Below, one piece after another: positions 8,959 to 18,033 of a stretch of DNA of 64,000 bases. A program made the position numbers and the translations under genes. Below the pieces are notes generated by a model. The model did not search any database. It saw only the letters and a program-made list of their open reading frames with translations, and was not told the DNA's origin. The DNA is taken from positions 915,879 to 979,878 of the forward strand of contig NZ_FXWJ01000002.1 in assembly GCF_900177795.1 (NCBI RefSeq), given 5' to 3'. The DNA comes from Plantibacter elymi (nom. nud.) (GTDB taxonomy: Bacteria > Actinomycetota > Actinomycetes > Actinomycetales > Microbacteriaceae). How positions within the stretch are numbered: the stretch's first letter is position 1; each line of letters begins with the position of its first letter.

Positions 8959-11001
8959 ATGCGCGTTTCGACCAGCCCACTCCGTCCGATCCTGACCGCG
9001 ACCCTCGTGCTGGCGGTCGGCTGGACGCTCTCGATGATCCAGCCGTCAGCGGCCGGAGCGTCGGTTTCCGAGCCGACGACCGACGCAGCGGGTGCTCCAC
9101 GCGGGGAGGTCTTCCACGAGGACTTCGAACGCGCACCCGACACCGGTACGCCCATGTCGGTCCGCGACTACCTGGGCCGTTCGGACCTGCGGTTCGACGC
9201 CGACGACTTCTGGACGGACCGAGCGGCGTGCAACGGCTTCATCCTGTCCGCCTCCATGACGGGCGCCGAGCCCGGCGACTGTCTGGACGCTCCGAGCGCT
9301 CTGGCGCACGTCCGAGCCCTCGCCGGAGTGCTGGGTATCCTCAACGGCACCGATCCGAGGTCCAATTCCGTCGTTGCGGCCTACACCCAGACGAACGGTC
9401 CCGACGGCGCGGTCGAGCTCGAGACGACCACATTGGTCCCACTCGCGACCGGTTCCGGCCGCTTCCTGACCGCCTCCGTGAACGTCGCGTCCCTGAACTG
9501 CTTCGCAACGGTCCCGACCGCCCTGCAGCTCGCGCTGCTGACCCCCGACGGCGTCGAACACCCGGTGTCCGAGCAGGCGATCGACCCGTGCACGGACGAC
9601 CGTGCCGAATCGTTCAGCCACGGCGGCGTCCCCGCTCGTGCCGGGCACTTCACCGCCGATGCCTCGATGCTGGTGGACGCGACCTCGATCGGTGTCGTCA
9701 TGCGCAACGAGCAGGGCAGCGGATTCGGGAACGATCACGCCTTCGACGATCTGAGCATCATCGACGTGACCCCGACCCTCGATGTCGAGCTGTCGGAGGA
9801 CACCGCTGTCGTCGGTGAAACGGTCCGCCTCCGCTTCCTCGTGCGCAACACCCCGGAACTCGCAGCGAAGGCCGGCTGGTCCGTGCAGACGGCCTTGCCC
9901 GGTGGACTCGCGGTCGCCGCCGATCCGCGCGTCAGCGCGAGTTGCACGGCGGAGGTGACCGCTCCGGCGTCCGGGGCCGACATCGCGTTCACCGGCGACC
10001 TCGCGACAGGCGAGGAGTCCTGCACGATCGAGGTCGACGCCACACCGGTCGCTCGTGGCGCGCTGACCGTCGCCCTGACGGGTGACGCCGTCCGCGGGCT
10101 CGACATCGGCTCACAGCCGGCCCTGACGGCCATCGACCGGGTCGCGATCGAGAGCCCGGTGTCCGATGCCCTCGTGGAGTCCTCACGACCGACCTTCGCC
10201 GGAACGGGCGAGCCGGGCGCCGACATCACGGTGCGCGACGGCGAGGGCCACACCCGGTGTGAGACCACCGTCGACGCGTCCGGCCGCTGGAGTTGCACGA
10301 GCACCGTGACCGTCGAGTCCGGCGAAGCGGTCGTCCGCGTGGAACAGACCGCCTCTGAACTCAGCAGCACGGACGAGACCACCTACCGCGTGCTCGTCCC
10401 TGAGCTGGCCGCGGAGGGCACCGTCCGCCTCGAGATCCAGGGTGCCGACGGATCATGGGTTCCGGTCGAGGGTGAGACCGTCACGACCGACCCGGGTGAC
10501 CGGCTGCGCGTCATCGCGACGGTCACCAACACCGGCGCGAACGCGCTGGGCGACATCACGCTCGCGGAGACGCCGGACACCCGCCTCACCTGCACCAGCG
10601 AGCTCATCGAGCCTGGCACCTCGACGGTCTGCGCCAGTACCGAACCGCTCGTCCTGACGCCGGCCGCGCTCGACGACGGCTCGTTCGCCCACGCGTTCGA
10701 GGCGGTCCTGACCGGGTACTCGCGCGCGTCGGACCACGCCGCCATCGGGTCGGTGACCGCCGCCGACACCGGTCGTCTACCGCTCCCGGACGCACCCCGC
10801 GTCTCGACGGGGGCACTCCACACCTCGCTCGGCATCGTGTGGAGGGTCGCGCCACTCGATCCGCAGGCGCCGCTGGCCCGGACGGGAGCAGAGGTCCCGC
10901 TCTCCACCGCACTGCTCATCAGCGGACTGCTCCTGGTGGGCGCGGTGCTCGTCGGCGCCGGCACGCGCCGGGGCCGACGCGTCCGCTCACCGCTCGGCTG
11001 A
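8959..11001 (+). CDS. Secreted surface protein with LARTG (sortase E-type) anchor
   Basis: A 680-residue exported protein of unknown function. The N-terminus has a signal peptide (MRVSTSPLRPILTATLVLAV..., cleavage likely near AGA at about residue 36). The middle has repeated immunoglobulin-like segments: a DUF11-like domain (VRLRFLVRNTPELA, with paired cysteines), a Big-type segment (SRPTFAGTGEPGADITVRD) and a second DUF11-like segment (RLRVIATVTNTGANAL). The C-terminus has LARTG at 639-643, a hydrophobic stretch and the basic tail TRRGRR. LAxTG is the motif used by class E sortases of high-GC actinobacteria. No sortase gene is nearby. I chose the ATG at 8959; an in-frame TTG lies four codons earlier. 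TACGCT at 8914 is a likely -10. Confidence 0.8.
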   Translation: MRVSTSPLRPILTATLVLAVGWTLSMIQPSAAGASVSEPTTDAAGAPRGEVFHEDFERAPDTGTPMSVRDYLGRSDLRFDADDFWTDRAACNGFILSASMTGAEPGDCLDAPSALAHVRALAGVLGILNGTDPRSNSVVAAYTQTNGPDGAVELETTTLVPLATGSGRFLTASVNVASLNCFATVPTALQLALLTPDGVEHPVSEQAIDPCTDDRAESFSHGGVPARAGHFTADASMLVDATSIGVVMRNEQGSGFGNDHAFDDLSIIDVTPTLDVELSEDTAVVGETVRLRFLVRNTPELAAKAGWSVQTALPGGLAVAADPRVSASCTAEVTAPASGADIAFTGDLATGEESCTIEVDATPVARGALTVALTGDAVRGLDIGSQPALTAIDRVAIESPVSDALVESSRPTFAGTGEPGADITVRDGEGHTRCETTVDASGRWSCTSTVTVESGEAVVRVEQTASELSSTDETTYRVLVPELAAEGTVRLEIQGADGSWVPVEGETVTTDPGDRLRVIATVTNTGANALGDITLAETPDTRLTCTSELIEPGTSTVCASTEPLVLTPAALDDGSFAHAFEAVLTGYSRASDHAAIGSVTAADTGRLPLPDAPRVSTGALHTSLGIVWRVAPLDPQAPLARTGAEVPLSTALLISGLLLVGAVLVGAGTRRGRRVRSPLG

Positions 11002-11008
11002 GCGGGCG

Positions 11009-11590
11009 TCAGGCGCCGTGGAACCGGGTCTGTGCAGCCAACAGGCCCTCGTTCACGAGGAGTTCGACCGCATCGGCCGCGTCGGAGACCAGCATGGGAA
11101 GCTGCTCCCGCTCGGTTCCCGCGAAGTCCTTGAGGACGAAGTCGGCGGCGTCCTGACGGCCCGGCGGCCTACCGATGCCGACCCGGACGCGCAGGAACTC
11201 GGGGGTCTTCAGCGCTGAGGCGATGTCGCGGATGCCGTTGTGCCCACCGTGCCCACCACCCTGCTTGAGCTTGATCGAGTCGAAGGGGATGTCGAGCTCG
11301 TCGTGGACGGCGATGACGTGGTCGGGGTCGACGGAGAAGAACTGGGCGAGCGCGGCGGTCGGGCCGCCTGAGAGGTTCATGTAGCTGTTCGGCTTGCCGA
11401 GGACGAGCTTCGGGCCACCCGGCACGAGCCGCCCCTCGGCCACGCGCGCGTTGCCCTTGTGGGTCTTGAAGGTTCCGCCGATCCGCTTCGCGAGCTCGTC
11501 GAGGACCATCTGCCCGACGTTGTGCCGGTTGCGGGCGTACTGCTCGCCCGGGTTCCCGAGTCCGACGATGAGCCACGTGTCTGCAGCCAT
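11009..11590 (-). CDS. pth: Peptidyl-tRNA hydrolase
   Basis: A 193-residue essential enzyme that hydrolyses peptidyl-tRNA released during abortive translation. Family signatures are clear: IVGLGNPGEQYARNRHNVG with the catalytic His, GKPNSYMNLSGG, VHDELDIPF, and GGGHGGHNGIRD. The start chosen is the ATG at 11590, preceded by GGAAGG; a longer frame upstream adds 25 residues without family similarity. It lies downstream of rplY/ctc on the same strand, the usual actinobacterial arrangement, and converges on the surface-protein gene with only 7 bp between stops. Confidence 0.97.
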   Translation of the reverse strand: MAADTWLIVGLGNPGEQYARNRHNVGQMVLDELAKRIGGTFKTHKGNARVAEGRLVPGGPKLVLGKPNSYMNLSGGPTAALAQFFSVDPDHVIAVHDELDIPFDSIKLKQGGGHGGHNGIRDIASALKTPEFLRVRVGIGRPPGRQDAADFVLKDFAGTEREQLPMLVSDAADAVELLVNEGLLAAQTRFHGA

Positions 11591-11718
11591 GCTGCCTTCC
11601 TGATCGAACGCCTCGGCGCGACCGGTGAGACCGGCCAGAAACCGAGCGAACCTGCCGCCTGCCATGCACCGAGACTATCGGGGCGGGCGGGCGACAGGTT
11701 CGTCTGCTGGAGTGCTGA

Positions 11719-12327
11719 CTACTCCGCGGCCTCGGCTGCGGTCTCCTCGGCGGCGGCCTCAGCGGCCTCCGTCTCCTCGTCCGCCGGAGCGGCCGGGACG
11801 GTGATCGCGACGATGAGGACGTCGGCCTCGGTGATGAGCGAAGCGCCCTTCGGGAGCTCGAGGTCGCCGGCCAGGATCTGGGCGCCCTCTTCGAGGCCCT
11901 CGACGCTGACGGTGACGCGCTCGGGGATGTGGGTCGCCTCGACCTCGAGGCTCACCGTGGTGGCGTCCTGGTTGAGGATGGTGCCGGCGGCGGACTCTCC
12001 CTCGATGGTCACGGGGATGTCGACCTGGACCTTCTCGCCCTTCTTGACCACGATGAGGTCGAGGTGCTCGATGATCTGGCGCACGGGGTCCTTCTGGACG
12101 TCCTTGACCAGCGCGAGCTGGCCCGTGCCGGCGATGTCGAGCTCGAGCACCGCGTTGGACTTGCGGAGGATGAGCAGCATCTGGTGGCCGGGCAGCGAGA
12201 CGTGCACGGGCTCGGTGCCGTGGCCGTAGAGCACGGCCGGGATCTTGCCGAGGGCACGGAGCTTGCGGGCTGCGCCCTTGCCGAACGATTCGCGGAGTTC
12301 CGCGGTGACCTTCAGGTCATCGGACAT
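11719..12327 (-). CDS. rplY: 50S ribosomal protein L25/general stress protein Ctc
   Basis: A 202-residue 5S rRNA-binding ribosomal protein of the long TL5/Ctc type. The N-terminal domain begins LKVTAELRESFGKGAARKLR and contains IPAVLYGHG, the L25 signature. A C-terminal beta domain (residues 95-180) follows, with an Ala/Glu-rich acidic tail (EETEAAEAAAEETAAEAAE) common in actinobacteria. An AGGAGAAC ribosome binding site precedes the ATG. The 174 bp upstream contain no gene that I can see. It lies just ahead of pth, with which it is often co-transcribed. Confidence 0.95.
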   Translation of the reverse strand: MSDDLKVTAELRESFGKGAARKLRALGKIPAVLYGHGTEPVHVSLPGHQMLLILRKSNAVLELDIAGTGQLALVKDVQKDPVRQIIEHLDLIVVKKGEKVQVDIPVTIEGESAAGTILNQDATTVSLEVEATHIPERVTVSVEGLEEGAQILAGDLELPKGASLITEADVLIVAITVPAAPADEETEAAEAAAEETAAEAAE

Positions 12328-12501
12328 GATGTTCTCCTCACGGGTCTTGCACCCGGTTGGTCGTGCCGCGACGATGCGCGGCGGAATGGATGAGTCAACT
12401 CGAACGCGTATCTGCGTGAGGAAAAGCCGGAAGCCAGACCACCGCGTCGATCACGGAAGCTGCCACGGGCCGCTTCCCTCGCCGAAGTTCAGTGGGAGAG
12501 T

Positions 12502-13005
12502 CTATCGCACCGCGCTGAGGCCCGCGACCGCCTCGTCCACGATCTCGTCGACGGTGGCGTCGACGTCCACCACGAACCCCGGTTCGTCGGCGTCCAGGTC
12601 CTCGAGGAGCGCGAACTGCGAGTCGAGGAGCGACGGCGGCATGAAGTGACCGCTCCTGCCCTCCATGCGGCGTCCGAGCACCTCGCGCGAGCCGTGGAGG
12701 AGCACGAACCGCACCCCGGGCGCCTCCGCGAGGATCGCCTCCCGGTAGGCCCGTCGGAGTGCGGAGCAGGCCATCACGAGCCCGGTGTCCGAGGCGTCGG
12801 CGAGTGCTTTGCCCACGAGGGCCAGCCAGGGCCAGCGGTCGGGGTCCTCGAGCGGCGTGCCGGCGGCCATCTTCCGCACGTTCTCGAGCGGGTGCAGGGC
12901 GTCGGCGTCGACGAAGGGCACCCCGAGCCGGTCGGCGATCAGCACTCCGGTCGTGCTCTTCCCGGACCCGGACACGCCCATGACGACGACGAGCGGTGCA
13001 TTCAC
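12502..13005 (-). CDS. gntK: Gluconokinase (GntK type)
   Basis: A 167-residue P-loop kinase phosphorylating gluconate to 6-phosphogluconate. Walker A is MGVSGSGKSTTG directly at the N-terminus. FVDADALHPLENVRKMAAGTPLEDPDRWPWL is the substrate-binding segment of the family, followed by ACSALRRAYREA and GHFMPPSLLDSQ. The start is the GTG at 13005, preceded by AGGGGG at 6 nt; a longer in-frame extension has no family similarity. It is divergent from gnd, which consumes its product. Confidence 0.95.
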   Translation of the reverse strand: MNAPLVVVMGVSGSGKSTTGVLIADRLGVPFVDADALHPLENVRKMAAGTPLEDPDRWPWLALVGKALADASDTGLVMACSALRRAYREAILAEAPGVRFVLLHGSREVLGRRMEGRSGHFMPPSLLDSQFALLEDLDADEPGFVVDVDATVDEIVDEAVAGLSAVR

Positions 13006-13150
13006 ACGGAACCCCCTGTGGTCTCCGGCCGATGGCCGGGCGGCCGGCTCGTCCGACCCGCACAGCACGATACCGGACACCCCCGGACGGTCCGCTCGGA
13101 CCTCACCTGCACGCGGGGTCATTGAGAGGTGCAGCGACACCTCCCTTTGC

Positions 13151-13156
13151 TACGGT
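13151..13156 (+). promoter_or_regulatory. Probable extended -10 of the gnd promoter
   Basis: TACGGT with a preceding TGC (extended -10 form), 117 nt before the gnd start. The remaining sequence of the 267-bp gntK-gnd intergenic region shows no gene. Confidence 0.4.
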
Positions 13157-13272
13157 TGCAGGACGGGCCGTGCCCGGATCGACGAGGGTGTCGCCGCTGT
13201 CCCGCAGCCGCCCCCAACGACTCCTGAGCGCTCGGAACGCTTCCCGCATCACCCACTCTGAAGGAGAACCAC

Positions 13273-14733
13273 ATGGTGAACACCGCCGAAGCTCGCGCCA
13301 ACATCGGCGTCGTCGGTCTGGCCGTCATGGGCAGCAACCTCGCACGCAACCTGGCGAGCCGCGAGGGCAACACGGTCGCCGTGTACAACCGCTCCCCCGA
13401 ACGCACCGACCTGCTCGTGAGCGAGCACCCCGAGGCCGGCTTCGTCGCGTCGAAGACCATCGAGGAGTTCGCCGCGTCGCTCTCGAAGCCACGCACCGCG
13501 ATCATCATGGTGCAGGCTGGCAAGGGCACCGACGCCGTCATCCAGCAGCTCACCGAGGTCTTCGAGCCCGGCGACATCATCGTCGACGGCGGCAACGCAC
13601 TCTTCACCGACACCATCCGCCGCGAGAAGGCCGTCCGCGAGACGGGGATCAACTTCGTCGGCGCCGGTATCTCCGGCGGCGAGGAAGGCGCCCTCAAGGG
13701 ACCGTCGATCATGCCGGGCGGCTCCGCCGAAGCGTGGGAGACCCTCGGCCCCATCCTCAAGTCGATCGCCGCGATCGCCGAGGGTGAGCCCTGCGTCACC
13801 CACGTCGGCACCGACGGCGCCGGCCACTTCGTCAAGATGATCCACAACGGCATCGAGTACGCGGACATGCAGCTCATCGCCGAGGCCTACGACCTCATCC
13901 GTCGCGGCACCGGCAAGTCGCCGGCCGAGATCGCGGAGATCTTCGCCGAGTGGAACCGCGGCACGCTCGAGAGCTACCTGATCGAGATCACCGCCGAGGT
14001 CCTCAAGCAGGTCGACGCGAAGACCGGGCAGCCGCTCGTCGACGTCATCCTCGACCAGGCCGGCGCCAAGGGCACCGGCGCGTGGACCGTGCAGACGGCC
14101 CTCGACCTCGGCATCCCGGTGTCGGGCATCGCGGAGGCCGTGTTCGCCCGTTCGCTGTCGTCGAAGCCGGCGCAGCGCGCAGCGGCCCGCGAGCTCGCCG
14201 GTCCCTCCGAGGAGTGGACCGTCGCCGACCCCGACCAGTTCGTCGAGGACGTGCGCCAGGCGCTCTACGCGTCGAAGATCATCGCCTACTCGCAGGGCTT
14301 CGACGAGATCGTCGCCGGTGCCGAGCAGTACGGCTGGGACATCAAGAAGGGCGAGATCGCGAAGATCTGGCGTGGTGGCTGCATCATCCGTGCGCAGTTC
14401 CTCAACCGCATCACCGAGGCCTACGAGGAGAACCCCGAGCTGGTCGCCCTCGTGACGGCGCCCTACTTCAGCGACGCCGTCGCGGAGGCGCAGGACAGCT
14501 GGCGCCGCGTGGTCGTCGCAGCCGCCCAGGCTGGCATCCCCTCGCCGGCGTTCTCGTCGTCGCTGTCGTACTACGACGGACTCCGCGCCGAGCGTCTGCC
14601 CGCAGCGCTCGTCCAGGGCCAGCGTGACTTCTTCGGCGCGCACACCTACAAGCGCGTCGACCTCGACGGCACGTTCCACACCCTCTGGTCGGGCGACCGC
14701 AGTGAGGTCGAGCAGGCGGGCTCGAGCCACTAG
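13273..14733 (+). CDS. gnd: 6-phosphogluconate dehydrogenase, decarboxylating
   Basis: A 486-residue enzyme of the oxidative pentose phosphate pathway, producing ribulose 5-phosphate, CO2 and reduced cofactor. The Rossmann fingerprint GVVGLAVMGSNLARN begins the protein. The catalytic region HVGTDGAGHFVKMIHNGIEY carries the active-site lysine, and GAKGTGAWTVQTALDLG and SYYDGLRAERLPAALVQ complete the all-helical half. Full length. The ATG is preceded by AAGGAGAACC, a near-perfect ribosome binding site. Its divergent neighbour is gluconokinase and the next gene on the other side is prs, a user of pentose phosphate. Confidence 0.97.
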   Translation: MVNTAEARANIGVVGLAVMGSNLARNLASREGNTVAVYNRSPERTDLLVSEHPEAGFVASKTIEEFAASLSKPRTAIIMVQAGKGTDAVIQQLTEVFEPGDIIVDGGNALFTDTIRREKAVRETGINFVGAGISGGEEGALKGPSIMPGGSAEAWETLGPILKSIAAIAEGEPCVTHVGTDGAGHFVKMIHNGIEYADMQLIAEAYDLIRRGTGKSPAEIAEIFAEWNRGTLESYLIEITAEVLKQVDAKTGQPLVDVILDQAGAKGTGAWTVQTALDLGIPVSGIAEAVFARSLSSKPAQRAAARELAGPSEEWTVADPDQFVEDVRQALYASKIIAYSQGFDEIVAGAEQYGWDIKKGEIAKIWRGGCIIRAQFLNRITEAYEENPELVALVTAPYFSDAVAEAQDSWRRVVVAAAQAGIPSPAFSSSLSYYDGLRAERLPAALVQGQRDFFGAHTYKRVDLDGTFHTLWSGDRSEVEQAGSSH

Positions 14734-14747
14734 CTCACGGCCTGCAG

Positions 14748-14788
14748 ACGCAGAACGCCCGGTCCGAGTCGGACCGGGCGTTCTGCGT
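14748..14788. terminator. Bidirectional terminator hairpin between gnd and prs
   Basis: A perfect 19-bp inverted repeat (left arm 14748-14766, right arm 14770-14788) with a 3-nt loop AGT, GC-rich. It lies between the convergent gnd and prs stops. There is no long T tract on either strand, as is usual in high-GC actinobacteria. Confidence 0.85.
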
Positions 14789-14807
14789 ACCAGCGGAAGG
14801 TGACGGG

Positions 14808-15824
14808 CTACGCAGCGCCGTCGAACATGCTCGTCACGGAACCGTCGTCGAAGACCTCATGGATCGCCCGGGCGATGAGCGGCGCGATCGAGAGGACGGT
14901 CAGCTTGTCGAAGCGCTTGGCCTCGACGACCGGCAGGGTGTCGGTGACGACGACCGAGTCGATGGCGTCGCTCTGCAGGAGTTCGACCGCCGGGTCGGAG
15001 AACACCGCATGGGTGGCCGCGACGACGACACCGATGGCACCGGCGTTCTTGAGCGCTTCGGCAGCCTTGACGATCGTGCGTCCGGTGTCGATCAGGTCGT
15101 CGACGAGCAGGCAGACCCGCCCCTCGACCTGGCCGACGATCTCGTGGACGCTGACCTGGTTGGGGACCAGCGGGTCGCGGCGCTTGTGGATGATGGCGAG
15201 CGGCGCTCCGAGCTTGTCGCTCCAGATGTCGGCCACGCGGACGCGGCCCATGTCGGGCGAGACGACCGTCAGCGTCGAGGCGTCGAGCTTGGCGCGGAAG
15301 TGCTCGAGGAGGACCGGCATCGCGAAGAGGTGGTCGACCGGGCCGTCGAAGAAGCCCTGGATCTGCGCGGCATGGAGGTCGACCGACATGATGCGGTCGG
15401 CGCCGGCGGCCTTGAAGAGGTCGGCGACGAGGCGGGCCGAGATGGGCTCGCGTCCGCGACCCTTCTTGTCCTGGCGCGCGTAGGGGTAGAACGGGGCGAC
15501 CACGGTGATGCGCTTGGCGCTCGCCCGCTTGGCCGCGTCGACCATGATGAGCTGTTCCATGAGCCACTCGTTGATCGGAGCGGTGTGCGACTGGATGACG
15601 AAGACGTCGGTGCCGCGGATGCTCTCGTCGTACCGGGCGTAGATCTCGCCGTTGGCGAAGGTCCTGGCATCGGTGGGGAGGAGCTCGGAGTCGAGCTCCG
15701 CCGCGATCGCCTCGGCGAGTTCCGGGTGGGCTCGTCCGGAGACGAGAACCAGCTGCTTCTTGTTGTCCGCCGTGATGCCTGACACAGACCCTGCCTTCTG
15801 CCGGAATGCTCCGGCCTCACTCAC
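14808..15824 (-). CDS. prs: Ribose-phosphate pyrophosphokinase (PRPP synthase)
   Basis: A 338-residue enzyme making 5-phosphoribosyl 1-pyrophosphate from ribose 5-phosphate and ATP. Signatures: VSGRAHPELAEAIA, FANGEIYARYDESIRGTDVF, FYPYARQDKKGRGREPISARLVADL (flexible loop), DLHAAQIQGFFD, and the PRPP loop LLVDDLIDTGRT. The GTG at 15824 overlaps the glmU stop as GTGA, implying coupling. A second in-frame GTG at 15785 would give the more usual protein length of about 325 and is a serious alternative. glmU-prs is a conserved pair in actinobacteria. Confidence 0.96.
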   Translation of the reverse strand: MSEAGAFRQKAGSVSGITADNKKQLVLVSGRAHPELAEAIAAELDSELLPTDARTFANGEIYARYDESIRGTDVFVIQSHTAPINEWLMEQLIMVDAAKRASAKRITVVAPFYPYARQDKKGRGREPISARLVADLFKAAGADRIMSVDLHAAQIQGFFDGPVDHLFAMPVLLEHFRAKLDASTLTVVSPDMGRVRVADIWSDKLGAPLAIIHKRRDPLVPNQVSVHEIVGQVEGRVCLLVDDLIDTGRTIVKAAEALKNAGAIGVVVAATHAVFSDPAVELLQSDAIDSVVVTDTLPVVEAKRFDKLTVLSIAPLIARAIHEVFDDGSVTSMFDGAA

Positions 15825-17302
15825 GAGTCGACGTTACCAGCAGCAGCCGCGTCGTCCGACACGGCATCGACGGCCGGGGTCGCCGATGCGGCGCTCGCGG
15901 CCGTCGCGGCAGCCGTGCCCGGGCGCTTCTGCTCGACCCAGCCCTCGACGTTCCGCTGCTGAGCCACCGTCAACGCCAGCGCCCCTGCCGGGACGTCCTT
16001 GCGGATGACGGTGCCGGCACCGGAATAGGCGCCGTCGCCGACGCTGACCGGGGCGACGAGCGTGTTGTGCGCGCCGGTGCGGACGTGCGATCCGATGGTC
16101 GTGCGGTGCTTGTGCACACCGTCGTAGTTCGAGGTGATCGTGCCGGCACCGACGTTCGACTCGACGCCGATCTCGGTGTCGCCGATGTAGCTGAGGTGCG
16201 GGACCTTGCTGCCCTCGCCGATCTGCGCGTTCTTCGTCTCCACGAAAGTGCCGATCTTGCCGCGCTCGCCGAGCACCGTGCCTGGTCGTAGGTAGGCGAA
16301 CGGCCCGACCTCGGCACCGGCGCCGATGACCGACAGCGTCGCGTCCGTGCGGCGGACGCGCGCACCAGCGCCGACCTCGGTGTCGATGAGCGTGGTGTCC
16401 GGACCGATCGTCGCACCGGACTCGACGACCGTCGCGCCGAGGATCTGCGTCCCGGGAAGCAGGGTGACGTCGGCGTGCAGCCGCGCCTTGATGTCGATCC
16501 ACGTCGTGGCCGGGTCCTGGACGGTCACGCCGGCGAGCTGCCAGGCGCGCACGAGGAGGGCGTTCAGTTTGGCCGCGGCGGCGCTCAGCTGGGCGCGGTC
16601 GTTGATGCCCTCGACCAGCCAGGAGTCGCTCACAGGGAGCGCCGACACCTCGGAGCCCGCGCGTCGCAGGAGGCCGATGACGTCCGTGAGGTACTTCTCC
16701 CCCTGGGCGTTGTCGGTGGTGACCTCGGCGAGGGCGTCGCGGAGCTGGCTCACGCCGAAGAGGTAGACCCCGGCGTTGATCTCGTTCACAGCCCGCTCGG
16801 CATCGGTCGCGTCCTTCTGCTCGACGATGTAGTCGAGTGCCCCGGCCTCGGTGCGGATGATGCGTCCGTAGCCGGTCGCGTCGTCGGGCATGGCAGAGAG
16901 GATGGTCGCCGCGACATCGTGGTTGCGGTGGCGTTCGATGAGCGTGGTGAGCGTGGCGGCGTTCAGCAACGGGACGTCGCCGTTGACCACGAGGACGTCA
17001 CCGTCGAAGTCGTCGGGCAGCGCCAGGAGCGCCTGTTCCACCGCGCGACCGGTGCCGGGCACCTCGTCCTGGTCGACGATGGTCGCGCCCGGGAGCTCCG
17101 ACTCGATGGCCTCGACGAGGCGGTCGCGCTCGTGGCGGACGACGGCTATGACGTGCCCAGCGTCGAGCGAACGGGCGGTCGCCAGCACGTGGCCGACGAT
17201 CGGCACGCCGCCGAGCGGGTGCAGGAGTTTCGGCAGCGCCGACTTCATGCGGGTTCCCTGGCCAGCAGCCAGGATGATGATGGCCAGACGGTCGTCGGTC
17301 AC
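15821..17302 (-). CDS. glmU: Bifunctional GlmU: GlcNAc-1-P uridyltransferase/GlcN-1-P acetyltransferase
   Basis: A 493-residue enzyme making UDP-GlcNAc for peptidoglycan. The N-terminal uridyltransferase domain starts IIILAAGQGTRMKSALPKLLHPLGG and contains NGDVPLL and NEINAGVY. The C-terminal left-handed beta-helix shows hexapeptide repeats and the acetyltransferase residues in YIGDTEIG, NYDGVHKHRT and AHNTLVAPV. The C-terminal tail after residue 460 is Ala-rich and low-complexity. The GTG at 17302 has GGGAGAGC upstream; the longer open frame runs through the tRNA gene and is not real. It lies downstream of tRNA-Gln and overlaps prs. Confidence 0.97.
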   Translation of the reverse strand: MTDDRLAIIILAAGQGTRMKSALPKLLHPLGGVPIVGHVLATARSLDAGHVIAVVRHERDRLVEAIESELPGATIVDQDEVPGTGRAVEQALLALPDDFDGDVLVVNGDVPLLNAATLTTLIERHRNHDVAATILSAMPDDATGYGRIIRTEAGALDYIVEQKDATDAERAVNEINAGVYLFGVSQLRDALAEVTTDNAQGEKYLTDVIGLLRRAGSEVSALPVSDSWLVEGINDRAQLSAAAAKLNALLVRAWQLAGVTVQDPATTWIDIKARLHADVTLLPGTQILGATVVESGATIGPDTTLIDTEVGAGARVRRTDATLSVIGAGAEVGPFAYLRPGTVLGERGKIGTFVETKNAQIGEGSKVPHLSYIGDTEIGVESNVGAGTITSNYDGVHKHRTTIGSHVRTGAHNTLVAPVSVGDGAYSGAGTVIRKDVPAGALALTVAQQRNVEGWVEQKRPGTAAATAASAASATPAVDAVSDDAAAAGNVDS

Positions 17303-17349
17303 GTGTGCTCTCCCTCGGTCCGGGCACTGGCCCGGTCGGTGATCGGTCG

Positions 17350-17421
17350 CTCCGCCACCAGGATTCGAACCTGGACCGAACAGCTCCAAAGGCTGCCGTG
17401 CTGCCGTTACACTATGGCGGA
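17350..17421 (-). tRNA. tRNA-Gln (anticodon TTG)
   Basis: A 72-nt tRNA on the minus strand. The acceptor arms TCCGCCA and TGGCGGA pair fully, the discriminator base is G, the anticodon loop is CTTTGGA, and the T-arm contains GGTTCGAATCC. The 3' CCA is not encoded. It lies about 50 bp before the glmU start, a frequent actinobacterial arrangement. Confidence 0.95.
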
Positions 17422-17511
17422 CCACCACCCGGAGGCCGGGCAGCGTGGTCAATTCTGCCAGACGGATCCTGTGCTGCCGACTCGGATCCGATACGACACG
17501 AGCGTTGCCTC

Positions 17512-17517
17512 GATAAT
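17512..17517 (+). promoter_or_regulatory. -10 element, leaderless marR promoter
   Basis: GATAAT, exactly 6 nt before the ATG at 17524. Confidence 0.5.
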
Positions 17518-17523
17518 GGTGGG

Positions 17524-18018
17524 ATGCCAGCTAGCACCGATGAGGTCGACCGGATCGTCGACGCCTGGAACCGCGAGCGCCCGGACCTCGACTTCTCGCC
17601 CCTCCAGATCCTCTCCCGTGTCGCCCGGCTGTCCCGCCACCTCGACCGCGCACGTCGGGCGGCCTTCACCCGGTCGAACCTCGAGCCGTGGGAGTTCGAC
17701 GTCCTCGCGGCGCTCCGTCGCGCCGGCTCCCCCTACCGGCTGAGTCCGAAGGCCCTGCTGCTCCAGACGCTCGTCTCGAGCGGCACGATGACGAACCGCA
17801 TCGACCGCCTCGTTGAGCGCGGACTCGTGGAACGCCAGGGCGACCCCAACGACGGCCGCGGCATCCTCGTGCAGATGACGAACGCGGGACTCAACACGGT
17901 CGATGCGGCCATCACGCGCCTCGTCGACGCCGAGGCGGACCTGCTCGACGGGCTGAGCTCGACCGAACAGGCGCGGCTGACCGTCCTGCTGCGGAAGCTC
18001 AGCCTCGACTTCGACTAG
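17524..18018 (+). CDS. MarR-family transcriptional regulator
   Basis: A 164-residue dimeric winged-helix regulator. The MarR core is visible: ILSRVARLSRHLDRARR (dimerisation helix), WEFDVLAALRRAGSPYRLSP, the recognition region LLLQTLVSSGTMTNRIDRLVERGLVERQGD, and the wing DPNDGRGILVQMT. The ligand and targets are unknown. It stands alone, divergent from the tRNA-Gln/glmU unit and convergent with metI, so only autoregulation can be guessed from position. Confidence 0.93.
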   Translation: MPASTDEVDRIVDAWNRERPDLDFSPLQILSRVARLSRHLDRARRAAFTRSNLEPWEFDVLAALRRAGSPYRLSPKALLLQTLVSSGTMTNRIDRLVERGLVERQGDPNDGRGILVQMTNAGLNTVDAAITRLVDAEADLLDGLSSTEQARLTVLLRKLSLDFD

Positions 18019-18033
18019 CGGAGCACGCTCGGT

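Noticed and set aside
17350..17421. tRNA-Gln as an integration site
   Set aside because: No integrase, no repeated tRNA 3' end and no change in gene content nearby; the tRNA-glmU-prs order is a normal housekeeping arrangement.
17303..17452. N-terminal extension of glmU through the tRNA gene
   Set aside because: The in-frame extension translates the tRNA-Gln sequence and lacks similarity; the GTG at 17302 has a good ribosome binding site and begins the known domain.
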